This document shows, piece by piece, positions 16,858-24,774 of a stretch of 64,000 bases of DNA; the first letter of the stretch is position 1; each line of letters begins with the position of its first letter. Both the position numbers and the translations under genes were made by a program. Source of the DNA: Ferruginibacter sp. HRS2-29 (GTDB taxonomy: Bacteria; Bacteroidota; Bacteroidia; Chitinophagales; Chitinophagaceae); NCBI RefSeq assembly GCF_024343615.1, contig NZ_RJUB01000010.1:1-64000 (forward strand), read 5' to 3'. The notes under the pieces were generated by a model, which worked only from the letters and a program-made list of their open reading frames with translations, was not told the origin of the DNA and searched no databases.

Positions 16858-17940
16858 ATGAAAAGGAACTTAATTAAGTGGCTGTTACCGGCAATCGTGA
16901 TCTTCAGCGCATGTAGTAAAGATGATGTAGCGCCTACACCTCCGGTGCTTTCACCGGCGACCGGGGTTTATGTATTAAGCGAGGGAAATATCGGGGCAGG
17001 AAATTCAAAACTGGGATTTTATACTTTTAACCCCGTGTTGTATACAGGCGATTATTTTGTTCAGCAGAATCCCGGGCAAACCGGTCTTGGAGACACAGGA
17101 AACGATGCGGTCTTTTATGGCAGCAAGATGTATATCGTGATGAATTTTTCGAGCGAAGTAGTAGTGTTGAATGCCTCTACAGGAGTTTTCTTAAAACGTA
17201 TCACTTTTGGCACCGGGGCCGGAAAACAAAACCCGCGTTATGCTTTGGGCGCAAAAGGAAAAGTATATGTTACTTCAACTAACGACAACAAGGTAAGTAT
17301 CATCGATACTACTTCTCTCACCATATCGGGTTCTATAAACGTTGGTGCAAATCCCGAAGGCATGGCCGTTGTGGGGAACAACCTGTATGTGGCAAACTCT
17401 GGCGGTTACAATCTTGTGCCGGATTCTACCGTGTCTGTGATTGACCTGAATACCAATGCAGAAATAAAAAAGATCACCATCGGAACCAGGAACCCACAAA
17501 GGATTGAAGCTAATTCTGCCGGAGATCTTTATGTAAGTGGTTATGGAAACTTCACCACCATTCCTGCCAGCGTTAGTGTTATCAATAGCTCTACCAATAC
17601 GGTGGCATCAGAGATGGGGGCGGCATATTCGTATGCTTTCCTCAGAATATCGAATGACCTGGCTTATTTCTACAATAACTACGGTGGTGCCGGAACAGCA
17701 AAAGTCTACAACACTATTTCTAAAACCGTTGTAAGAAATGAGTTTGTTACCGATGGAACGGTAATTGACAACCCTTATGGATTGAACGTAGATGAGCAAA
17801 ATGGCGATGTATATATAACTGATGCTAAGAACTTTTCATCCGCAGGTTCTGTTACATGTTTTGATAAAGACGGTAAAAAGAAATTCTCTTTTGCAACTAC
17901 TGCCGGAGTTAGTCCGAATAAAGTGCTTTTTAAACGATAG
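16858..17940 (+). CDS. BtuG-like surface beta-propeller lipoprotein (DUF5074/YncE-like)
   Basis: A 360-residue lipoprotein with signal sequence and lipobox IFSACS (Cys19). The mature protein is a series of roughly 40-residue beta-propeller blades: VYVLSEGN, MYIVMNFSSEVVVLNA, VYVTSTNDNKVSIIDT, LYVANSGG, DLYVSGYGN and VYITDAKNF. This is the YncE/DUF5074 seven-blade type. In gut Bacteroides the cobalamin-binding surface protein BtuG has this architecture and is encoded next to BtuB. The placement directly after a riboswitch-controlled BtuB supports the same role here. It is probably co-transcribed with the receptor and therefore repressed by cobalamin. No residue-level evidence for cobalamin binding is available. 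Confidence 0.75.
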   Translation: MKRNLIKWLLPAIVIFSACSKDDVAPTPPVLSPATGVYVLSEGNIGAGNSKLGFYTFNPVLYTGDYFVQQNPGQTGLGDTGNDAVFYGSKMYIVMNFSSEVVVLNASTGVFLKRITFGTGAGKQNPRYALGAKGKVYVTSTNDNKVSIIDTTSLTISGSINVGANPEGMAVVGNNLYVANSGGYNLVPDSTVSVIDLNTNAEIKKITIGTRNPQRIEANSAGDLYVSGYGNFTTIPASVSVINSSTNTVASEMGAAYSYAFLRISNDLAYFYNNYGGAGTAKVYNTISKTVVRNEFVTDGTVIDNPYGLNVDEQNGDVYITDAKNFSSAGSVTCFDKDGKKKFSFATTAGVSPNKVLFKR

Positions 17941-17957
17941 TTTTGTACCGATAAGTG

Positions 17958-17987
17958 GCGCATCAGTTCTGGTGCGCTGCTTTTTTT
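17958..17987 (+). terminator. Terminator of the BtuB-BtuG transcript
   Basis: GCGCATC (17958-17964) pairs with GGTGCGC (17971-17977) and is followed by a run of seven T at 17981-17987, 17 bp after the BtuG-like stop. Confidence 0.8.
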
Positions 17988-18000
17988 AAATAATCAAGTG

Positions 18001-18483
18001 ATGACAAAAATAAAACCTGTTTCTTTTTCGGCCCCTCTCGCCAGTTGGGATATCTTTCTCGCCAACTACCGGCAGCTTATGCAAAAAGGGGATGACCTGG
18101 AAATGCTTAAAGCAATTTCGGGAAAAGCAAACTGGCAGGTGAAATGGGATCTCAAAGAAGAACTGGTAGCACATGATCATGTGATAGTGGTAACCGATGT
18201 GAAAAGAAAGATCGTTTTTGCAAGCAACAATATTGCGGACATGACGGGGTATTCGCCCAAAGAGCTATTGGGAAAAAGCCCTAAAATGTTGCAGGGCAGC
18301 GATACCGATCAGGAAAAACTGAAGTACATCCGCGAAAGCATTGCCGCGAAACAACCCTTTGAAGCTACCATTGTTAATTACAGGAAGGATGGAGAAGCGT
18401 ACGGATGCCATATCAAGGCATTTCCTGTTTTTGATGCGGAAAACAAACTGGTCAATTTCATCGCTTTTGAAAAAGCAGCTTAA
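18001..18483 (+). CDS. Cysteine-less LOV-like PAS protein
   Basis: A 160-residue soluble protein. A helical N-terminal cap (about 1-55) is followed by one PAS domain (about 58-158) that resembles LOV photosensors: VIVVTDVKRKIVFASNNIADMTGYSPKELLG is split here as VIVVTDVKRK, FASNNIADMTGYSPKELLG, then GKSPKMLQGSDTD and IVNYRKDGEAY. In LOV domains the motif is GxNCRFLQ; here it reads GKSPKMLQ (91-98), so the flavin-adduct Cys is replaced by Pro94. The flavin-contacting Asn of INYxKxG is kept (Asn126). No output domain is attached. It may bind flavin without photo-adduct formation, or be an ordinary PAS. ATG at 18001 is preferred over GTG at 17998. Confidence 0.75.
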   Translation: MTKIKPVSFSAPLASWDIFLANYRQLMQKGDDLEMLKAISGKANWQVKWDLKEELVAHDHVIVVTDVKRKIVFASNNIADMTGYSPKELLGKSPKMLQGSDTDQEKLKYIRESIAAKQPFEATIVNYRKDGEAYGCHIKAFPVFDAENKLVNFIAFEKAA

Positions 18484-18492
18484 TTTTATTGC

Positions 18493-18882
18493 ATGAATCT
18501 CGAAGAACAGATCAGGTTATCGGAAACACATATTTTCAAAGCCGTGTTTCCCAATACCACTAATCATTACGATACATTATTTGGCGGAACCGCTATGCAC
18601 CTGATGGACGAAGTGGCTTTCATCACAGCCACAAGGTTTACCCGTAAGCGTGTGGTGACGGTTTCTTCAGACAGGATCGATTTTAAGCAACCGATCCCTG
18701 CCGGAACGATCGTCGAACTGATCGGGAAAGTGTCTAAGATCGGCAACACCAGCCTTGATGTGAAAGTTGAAATTTATATTGAAGAAATGTACAGCAACGA
18801 AAGGAAGAAAGCCATCACCGGTAGTTTTACATTTGTTGCCATCGACGAACACAAAAAACCAACGAGGATATTGAATATCTGA
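18493..18882 (+). CDS. YciA/ACOT-type acyl-CoA thioesterase
   Basis: A 129-residue single hotdog-fold protein. The signature NHYDTLFGGTAMHLMDEVA holds the active-site Asp on the central helix. It is followed by VVTVSSDRIDFKQPIPAG and GNTSLDVKVEIYIEE, typical of the YciA/cytosolic acyl-CoA hydrolase group that hydrolyses acyl-CoAs as hexamers. Its TGA stop shares an A with the ATG of the next gene, so the two are translationally coupled. Confidence 0.9.
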   Translation: MNLEEQIRLSETHIFKAVFPNTTNHYDTLFGGTAMHLMDEVAFITATRFTRKRVVTVSSDRIDFKQPIPAGTIVELIGKVSKIGNTSLDVKVEIYIEEMYSNERKKAITGSFTFVAIDEHKKPTRILNI

Positions 18883-19112
18883 TGGAAACAAACCGTAAAC
18901 ATGAGCACAAATCCTGTCCCAGGTGTGGGAACGCCTTCACCTGCAAAGTAGGGGATGTGGCCAACTGCCAGTGCAATACGGTGAGGCTGAATAAAGAAGC
19001 ATGCGATTTCATCAGCAAAAAATATGAAGACTGCCTGTGCAGCAATTGCATGGCCGAACTCAATAACCGCCCCGTTCTCTTTAAGGAAAAATTTGGAGGA
19101 AGCCCTCATTAA
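18882..19112 (+). CDS. Small cysteine-rich CWC-family protein
   Basis: A 76-residue protein with paired cysteines CPRCG (12-16), TCKVG, CQC and CLCSNC. These are spaced as in the cysteine-rich CWC family, which probably binds zinc. It has no signal peptide. It starts inside the stop codon of the thioesterase gene. Function is unknown. A longer frame running into the next receptor gene was not used as its continuation. Confidence 0.8.
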   Translation: METNRKHEHKSCPRCGNAFTCKVGDVANCQCNTVRLNKEACDFISKKYEDCLCSNCMAELNNRPVLFKEKFGGSPH

Positions 19113-19167
19113 ATACTACACATCAGCTCTTTTCGTTTTAACTTGTGGTAAATACCTGATAAGGATC

Positions 19168-21417
19168 ATGAGGAAAACCACACTGTTATTTTTTTATTGT
19201 ATGATCAGTTTGCTGTGCAAAGCACAAATGGTACATACAGGAAAAGTGACAGATGAAAATGGCAAACCATTGCGGGGCGTAACGGTTACAGCCGGTAAAA
19301 ATATCTTCTCTACAATAACCGATTCTGCAGGTAGTTATTTTATTTCCCGGGAAATTGGCAATGCCGATCTTTCATTCAGCCATGTAGGCTTTCTTTCTTC
19401 TACAACAAGTGCCGGCCAGGCATTTGGTAATATTATAAAATTATACCGCAATAACGAATTCCTGGACGAAACGATCGTTACAGCTTTTGAAAACAACACA
19501 ACTTTAAATCGTGTACCTGCTGCCGTTAGTGTGCTCGGCAAGACGTTGCTCAATCGATATGGCGGGCAAAGTTTTGTAGCGGCGATCAATACAGTTCCCG
19601 GGGTAAAAATGGATGAGCGCAGCCCTGGCAGTTACCGGCTGAGCATACGCGGAAACCTCCTGCGTTCCACATTTGGGGTGCGAAATGTAAAAGTGTACTG
19701 GAATGGAATTCCATTTACCGATGCAAGCGGCAACACATACTTCAACCAGCTTTCGCAGGAGAATATCGGCAGGATCGAGATCATCAAAGGCCCTTCGGGA
19801 AGTATGTACGGATCGGGAACGGGAGGTGTAGTGTTACTGGGTACTTCGCTTCCGGTAACCCGCGAAAAAACGATCTCGGTGAATGCTGCTGCAGGTAGCT
19901 ACGGAATGTTCTCTACCGGTGCCGCCTACACGCAATCGGGTACAAATGCAACTTCGCTTTCTTTTCAACACCAGCAAAGCGATGGCTACCGCGTACAGAC
20001 AAATATGCGCCGTGATGTGGCCAATTACACCGGTAGTTATCGCATCAATTCGCGGCAGCGTATCCACGCGAATGTTTTTTACAGTGATCTTTTTTACCAG
20101 ACACCAGGAGGCCTGACTATTGCTGAATTAAGCGCAAACCCCAGGCAGGCAAGGCCTGCAGCCGGCGCCTTCCCTGGTGCAGTAACACAGAAAGCGGCGA
20201 TTTATCTGAAAACGATCTATGCGGGTATTTCGCACGAGTATGAATATGGCAGGTGGAGCCACACCTCCGCACTTTACGGCTCCTATACGGATTTTAAAAA
20301 TCCAACTATCCGAAATTATGAAGACAAATACGAACGTGGTATCGGCGGGCGCACTGTTTCTAAATATAAAGGGAAAACCCTGGCCCATACATTTGGCGGC
20401 GAATACCAATCGGGTTTTGTCAATACCAGTGTGCACGGCAACCGATCCGGAATAAAAGATACTTTGCAGTATCATGATAAAATACAATCAAGACAGTTCA
20501 ATATCTTTCTGCAATCGGAATATTCACCGGTAAGAAACTTTAGTGTAACCGCCGGCGTTAGTTACAATAATTTTCATTACGGTTTCCGGCGTTTGAGCGA
20601 AGCACAAAAAAGAAGCAGTGATTTCACCCCGCAATTTGTACCACGGATAGCAGCGTCGCTGAAGCTTGGCCAATCCTATCTGTATGCCAATGTGAGCAAA
20701 GGATATTCGCCGCCTTCCATCGATGAAGTGCATGCCAGCGACGGAATATTCAATACAGGCCTCAAAGCAGAAAGCGCATTCCATTATGAAACAGGTATAC
20801 GCACCATTATTTTACCCAACAAGCTTTGGCTGGATGGCAGCATCTATCTTTTTCAATTGCGTAATACCATTGTGAGCCGCAGGGATTCCGGCGGAGCGGA
20901 TTATTATGTGAATGCCGGTAAAACCAGGCAGGCCGGCGTTGAAGTTGGGTTGATTTACCTGCCCGTAAACAACCAGGTTGATTTTGTAAGGCAATTGAAA
21001 CTGCGGGTGAATTACACTTATATCCATGCCCGCTTCGGCCAATACCAGCAGGGGGTAAATACATACGACGGCAACCGGCTCACCGGTACGCCACCGGATG
21101 TATTGATTGGTGCGGCGGATATCAGTACTGCTCCGGGTATTTATCTGAACCTTACTTATAATTATACGGCCAGGCTCCCGGTGAATGATGCCAATACTTT
21201 TTTCGCCACTTCTTACAACCTTTTCATCGCGAAAGCCGGGTACAAAATAAACTTTCGGCAAAAAGCATCCGCTGATATTTATGCAGCTTACGAGCATTCT
21301 TTCAATACGCCTTACAGCCTGGGCAACGACCTGAATGCCGCCGGTAACAGGTTCTTCAACCCATCGGCGCCTTCCACATTCACAGTTGGTGCAAGGTTTG
21401 GTTTTACGGTAAAATAA
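19168..21417 (+). CDS. TonB-dependent receptor with carboxypeptidase-like N-terminal domain
   Basis: A 749-residue outer-membrane receptor. The start at 19168 is chosen because it gives a proper signal peptide (FYCMISLLCKAQ); the frame is open further upstream but that part overlaps the CWC gene. A CarboxypepD_reg domain follows (GKVTDENGKPLRGVTV to about residue 100), then the plug (PGVKMDERSPGSYRLSIRG, GPSGSMYGSGTGGVVLL) and a barrel ending TFTVGARFGFTVK. The plug and lack of SusD partner resemble siderophore or metal receptors of the FecA/FhuE type rather than glycan SusC proteins. The substrate cannot be read from the sequence. Confidence 0.85.
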   Translation: MRKTTLLFFYCMISLLCKAQMVHTGKVTDENGKPLRGVTVTAGKNIFSTITDSAGSYFISREIGNADLSFSHVGFLSSTTSAGQAFGNIIKLYRNNEFLDETIVTAFENNTTLNRVPAAVSVLGKTLLNRYGGQSFVAAINTVPGVKMDERSPGSYRLSIRGNLLRSTFGVRNVKVYWNGIPFTDASGNTYFNQLSQENIGRIEIIKGPSGSMYGSGTGGVVLLGTSLPVTREKTISVNAAAGSYGMFSTGAAYTQSGTNATSLSFQHQQSDGYRVQTNMRRDVANYTGSYRINSRQRIHANVFYSDLFYQTPGGLTIAELSANPRQARPAAGAFPGAVTQKAAIYLKTIYAGISHEYEYGRWSHTSALYGSYTDFKNPTIRNYEDKYERGIGGRTVSKYKGKTLAHTFGGEYQSGFVNTSVHGNRSGIKDTLQYHDKIQSRQFNIFLQSEYSPVRNFSVTAGVSYNNFHYGFRRLSEAQKRSSDFTPQFVPRIAASLKLGQSYLYANVSKGYSPPSIDEVHASDGIFNTGLKAESAFHYETGIRTIILPNKLWLDGSIYLFQLRNTIVSRRDSGGADYYVNAGKTRQAGVEVGLIYLPVNNQVDFVRQLKLRVNYTYIHARFGQYQQGVNTYDGNRLTGTPPDVLIGAADISTAPGIYLNLTYNYTARLPVNDANTFFATSYNLFIAKAGYKINFRQKASADIYAAYEHSFNTPYSLGNDLNAAGNRFFNPSAPSTFTVGARFGFTVK

Positions 21418-21475
21418 TCTGTTCCCATGTCGATACATCGGCGCAGGGTTGTTATCTTTGCAAAAATTCAAAGGG

Positions 21476-22072
21476 ATGTTTGACTTCCACCGGTTGGCAA
21501 TCAAAGAGATCATCACGGTATCGTTTACGCTTTTCGCCATCATAGATATGTTGGGATCGGCACCGGTATTGATTTCGCTGAAAGCAAAAATGGGGGGGCA
21601 TATCAAAAGCGGGCAGGCCACGCTGGCATCCGGAGCGTTGATGATCGCTTTTTTATTTTTCGGGGAACAATTTCTCGGGTTGCTCGGGCTGGATGTAAAA
21701 TCCTTCGCGGTAGCAGGCAGTATCGTGATCTTCATCCTCGGACTTGAAATGGTATTGGGGATCGAATTTTTCCAGGCCGACAAAAGTGGAAAAGTAGGGG
21801 GAAGCGTGGTGCCGATAGCGTTTCCATTGATAGCGGGATCGGGTACGCTCACCACCATCATGTCGCTGAAAGCGAATTTTTATGACGGCAATATCCTGAT
21901 CGGGATACTGGTGAACCTGATCATCATTTTCCTGGTGCTCCGTTCATTGAAGTGGATAGAAAAAGCGCTCGGCCCGAACGGATTAATGGTGGTAAGAAAA
22001 TTCTTTGGCGTAATATTGCTGGCCATTGCGGTAAAAATATTCGGCACGAATATTCAGAATTTTGGAAAATAA
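21476..22072 (+). CDS. MarC-family integral membrane protein
   Basis: A 198-residue protein with six predicted membrane helices. MarC/UPF0056 signatures include FTLFAIIDMLGSAPVLI at the start, LIAGSGTLTTIM in the middle and FGVILLAIAVKIF at the end. The ATG at 21476 follows a purine-rich AAAGGG; an upstream TTG at 21449 would add residues that are not membrane-like. A TATCTTTG -7-like box is at 21452-21459. Despite the name, the family is not firmly tied to antibiotic resistance; its function is unknown. Confidence 0.85.
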   Translation: MFDFHRLAIKEIITVSFTLFAIIDMLGSAPVLISLKAKMGGHIKSGQATLASGALMIAFLFFGEQFLGLLGLDVKSFAVAGSIVIFILGLEMVLGIEFFQADKSGKVGGSVVPIAFPLIAGSGTLTTIMSLKANFYDGNILIGILVNLIIIFLVLRSLKWIEKALGPNGLMVVRKFFGVILLAIAVKIFGTNIQNFGK

Positions 22073-22154
22073 AAAAGGTCAAAAGGTTTAAGAAGTTCAA
22101 AGGTTCAAAATGTCCTGACATCATACGTCTTACATTTTACATCATACATAGATT

Positions 22155-22226
22155 GGCCTCGTAGTACAATGGATAGTATAAGAGTTTCCGAAGCTCCAGA
22201 TCCAAGTTCGATTCTTGGCGAGGCCA
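22155..22226 (+). tRNA. tRNA-Arg(CCG)
   Basis: Acceptor GGCCTCG pairs with CGAGGCC, discriminator A at 22226. The anticodon loop TTCCGAA gives CCG (Arg), and the T-arm is AAGTTCGATTCTT. CCA is not encoded. One A-C mismatch at the base of the anticodon stem is tolerated. A 12-bp copy of its 3' end is found again at 27870-27881. Confidence 0.9.
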
Positions 22227-22609
22227 CTTTTCCGCTAATTTAACGTGTATCAACATTATTGAAAGCCTTACGAAGTAATTAACTGGTAAGGCTTTCAGCG
22301 TTTTTGTACTCTTTTTAATTCCCGTCAACCCCCGTTAATTCATTTACGGTTTTTAAAGAATTGTAAAACGAGATAATAGAAGATATCGAAACAGAAATTG
22401 AAAGGATACTGAACACCCCTGGCCTTGAAAGATAGGGTAATATTGGATTTGTATTTAAGAATTATACTATAATGACCATTGACGTATGGAAGAAATAGTA
22501 AAAGAGCGTGAGAAAGAAAATAATAAAATAGATATCAAACCCTTTGATGAATTAAATGATGATAATTAGCGATTAATAAGTTGTTGTTATGTGTAATCTT
22601 TACAAAAGG
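22227..22609. other. Intergenic gap with terminator and short coding-like remnants
   Basis: After the tRNA terminator, the region holds a short open stretch about 22370-22434 reading EIIEDIETEIERILNTPGL without a start. At 22486-22569 an ATG-started 27-residue frame (MEEIVKEREKENNKID) ends in TAG. Both have coding-like composition but match nothing I know. They may be debris of a decayed gene near the tRNA-Arg integration site. Confidence 0.4.
22261..22305 (+). terminator. Terminator after tRNA-Arg
   Basis: An 11-bp perfect stem, GAAAGCCTTAC (22261-22271) with GTAAGGCTTTC (22286-22296), is followed by AGCG and five T. Confidence 0.75.
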
Positions 22610-23923
22610 TCAATAGCCTGCCTTAAGGATTCTTTCCGTTTTAATTCCATTTTCTGTCTCCAGTTGCAGATAATATATACCGGTTGGGAAATTGCGTAGC
22701 GATAACCGGGTAGAGTGGCTATTGGTTTGTTGTGTTAGTAAACGTATTCCTGTACTGCTGAACAGCGAGAGCCCTTTTATTTTATCGTAACTATTCAATG
22801 ATAGTTCTGAAATGACAGGGTTGGGGAAACAGGAGATACCCTGTTTATCAGCGGCGTTAAAGAGCATGACCGTGCGGCTGTACCGGTATCTTCCATCTAT
22901 GTCGATCGACTTTAAGCGGTACCAGGATCGCTGCTGACCGTTTCCGGGTTGACTGGTGAAACGGTAGGCCGCCTTTCCTTCGGCCATTACTGTTCCCGCA
23001 GTGGTGAACTGGGTTCCATTTATAGAAACTTCTATATCGTACTGCTTTAATTGCCCTTCGTTAGCCACCTGCCAGGATAATAAATGAGTACCCGCTGCGG
23101 ATCTGCCACTGAAAAGAATAATGTCAACAGGTAAAACGGTAGAAATAATAAAAATAGGTTGGGCGCCGGTATAAATAGTACCGCCGGGCAACAGGTCATA
23201 CGGCGTATCGTCATTGGAAATCCAATTGGCAGGGTTGGTTATCTCATCCAATAGATAAGTCTTTGTTCCAACTCTGTTACCATTATAGTGCCAATTGTCC
23301 CTGTGGGCCGGCCCTCCAAATCCAATTGCAAAATCTCCTGCGGCCAATGCAGCAGGCAGTTCACAAGATCCATTCACATTAGTAGTGAGACCCGTATTCC
23401 AGCCATTGACGATGCCCGAATTCGTGAGTCCGCAATTAAAACCAAAGATGAATTTAGGAACTGCAGGTGTTCCCTGATAAATCAGTATGTTGTCACCGTT
23501 TTGACCGAAAGAGCTGGTGATGGCATTATCTGTTGTCCACCCTTCCAGTATGGTACTTACACCAGTGACAGGACTGGTAGTAATGGATGGGCTGGTACTG
23601 CTACTGGTAAGCGTAAACTGTATCATCGTTCCTTTCGGCACGCCACCGGCAGGGAGTGTCCAGGAAAAAGTTCCCTCGCTCCCATTCCCCAACAACGCAC
23701 TGAATGTATCATCGTAATAAGCTTTATCCGAAAAATAGATTACTTCACTGGCAGGCAGATCCGTTAACGCTACAATCGCAAAGGTTTTAGCTGTCGTGTT
23801 GTTGGGGTCACAGTTCAGTCCGATGATGGCGATATCACCAGGCACCAATGTGCCTTGTCCCTTTGCCGACTGGTACGAAATTAATTGAATGCATAGAATA
23901 GAGAGTACGTAAAGTTGACGCAT
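22610..23923 (-). CDS. Secreted T9SS type A sorting-domain protein
   Basis: A 437-residue protein with a signal peptide (LISYQSAKGQG, cleavage near 23). The N-terminal 260 residues look like a lamin-tail/endonuclease-associated beta domain (GDIAIIGLNCD, IVALTDLPASEVIYFSDKAY), and the middle is a fibronectin-like or Ig-like module (LLSWQVANEGQLKQYDIEVS). The C-terminal 80 residues are a type A T9SS tail: CFPNPVISELSL, then GIRLLTQQT and FPTGIYYLQLE ... ERILKAGY. It should be exported through the T9SS and attached to the cell surface. No catalytic site is recognised. Confidence 0.85.
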   Translation of the reverse strand: MRQLYVLSILCIQLISYQSAKGQGTLVPGDIAIIGLNCDPNNTTAKTFAIVALTDLPASEVIYFSDKAYYDDTFSALLGNGSEGTFSWTLPAGGVPKGTMIQFTLTSSSTSPSITTSPVTGVSTILEGWTTDNAITSSFGQNGDNILIYQGTPAVPKFIFGFNCGLTNSGIVNGWNTGLTTNVNGSCELPAALAAGDFAIGFGGPAHRDNWHYNGNRVGTKTYLLDEITNPANWISNDDTPYDLLPGGTIYTGAQPIFIISTVLPVDIILFSGRSAAGTHLLSWQVANEGQLKQYDIEVSINGTQFTTAGTVMAEGKAAYRFTSQPGNGQQRSWYRLKSIDIDGRYRYSRTVMLFNAADKQGISCFPNPVISELSLNSYDKIKGLSLFSSTGIRLLTQQTNSHSTRLSLRNFPTGIYYLQLETENGIKTERILKAGY

Positions 23924-24030
23924 AAGCTGAAGGTTACTGAAGGTTATGACGCAAATTTAACCCATGAGTTTTATGGGAACGGGGTCGCCTGGCAATCGTT
24001 CTTTACTATTTAGGTAACGTAGGGGGGTAT

Positions 24031-24774
24031 TTAGGAAATGTACCCTGAAAGTAGATTCAATACCATTCCTTTTTTTCGGTGAGATACCGGTATGCTGCTT
24101 CCGTCCGATAAGACCAGGGTTCCATCATCGGTATGAAGATATTTTTTTACATGCAGCAGGTTAACGATATAAGATTTATGAATGCGCAAGAATCCTTTTG
24201 CGCCAAGTTGAACTTCTAGTTCTTTCAATGTTTTAGCAATATATATCTGTTCACCATTAGCTAGCCTGATCCGCGAATAATTATTGTCCGCTTCACAGAA
24301 CAGAATATCTCTCTGGTCAACAAGGTGAATGCCTTCGGCGGCAGCGAACCCAATCTTTTCATGCGATGGCTTGAGCGAAGACAGCAAATCTTCCCAGTAA
24401 GGCTGTTGCGATGCTGGCTGTTGCTGTAAGGCACGGGAAAGCGAAATCCGGAGTTCTTCCGTATTGATTGGTTTGAGCAGATAATCAAGCGCATGAACCC
24501 GGAATGCGTTAACCGCGTACTCACTGTAAGCGGACAAGAAGATCACCTGGAAGTTTTTCCAGCTTGCTTTTTCTATAATATCAAAGCCGTTTCCATCTCC
24601 GAGACGAATATCCAGCAACAGCAAACCCGGTTGAAGCGCATCAATCAATTCGGTTGCCTGAACAACGCTGCCTGCTTCGCCACATATCTGTAGCGCCTGG
24701 CCTGACTGCTGCACAGCAACCCTTAGCGCGTTCCGCGATTGCACTTCATCATCAATGATCAGCACCTTCATCAA
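24031..24774 (-). CDS. LytTR-family response regulator
   Basis: A 247-residue regulator. Receiver domain residues 2-120: acidic pair Asp8-Asp9, phospho-acceptor Asp55 (LLLLDIRLGDG), switch Ser near FLSAYSEYA and Lys in LLKPIN. A LytTR DNA-binding domain (about 145-245) includes HLVDQRDILFCEADNNYSRI and FLRIHKSYIVNLLHV. Its start overlaps the end of the sensor kinase gene by 23 bp, so the pair is translationally coupled and almost certainly cognate. Confidence 0.93.
   Translation of the reverse strand: MMKVLIIDDEVQSRNALRVAVQQSGQALQICGEAGSVVQATELIDALQPGLLLLDIRLGDGNGFDIIEKASWKNFQVIFLSAYSEYAVNAFRVHALDYLLKPINTEELRISLSRALQQQPASQQPYWEDLLSSLKPSHEKIGFAAAEGIHLVDQRDILFCEADNNYSRIRLANGEQIYIAKTLKELEVQLGAKGFLRIHKSYIVNLLHVKKYLHTDDGTLVLSDGSSIPVSHRKKGMVLNLLSGYIS

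Noticed and set aside
20812..21861. Minus-strand 349-residue frame
   Set aside because: It lies antisense to the TonB receptor and MarC genes, whose products are clearly recognisable; its composition is not protein-like.
22137..22328. Minus-strand 63-residue frame with RQESNLDLELRKLLYYPL
   Set aside because: It is the antisense translation of tRNA-Arg(CCG) and its terminator.
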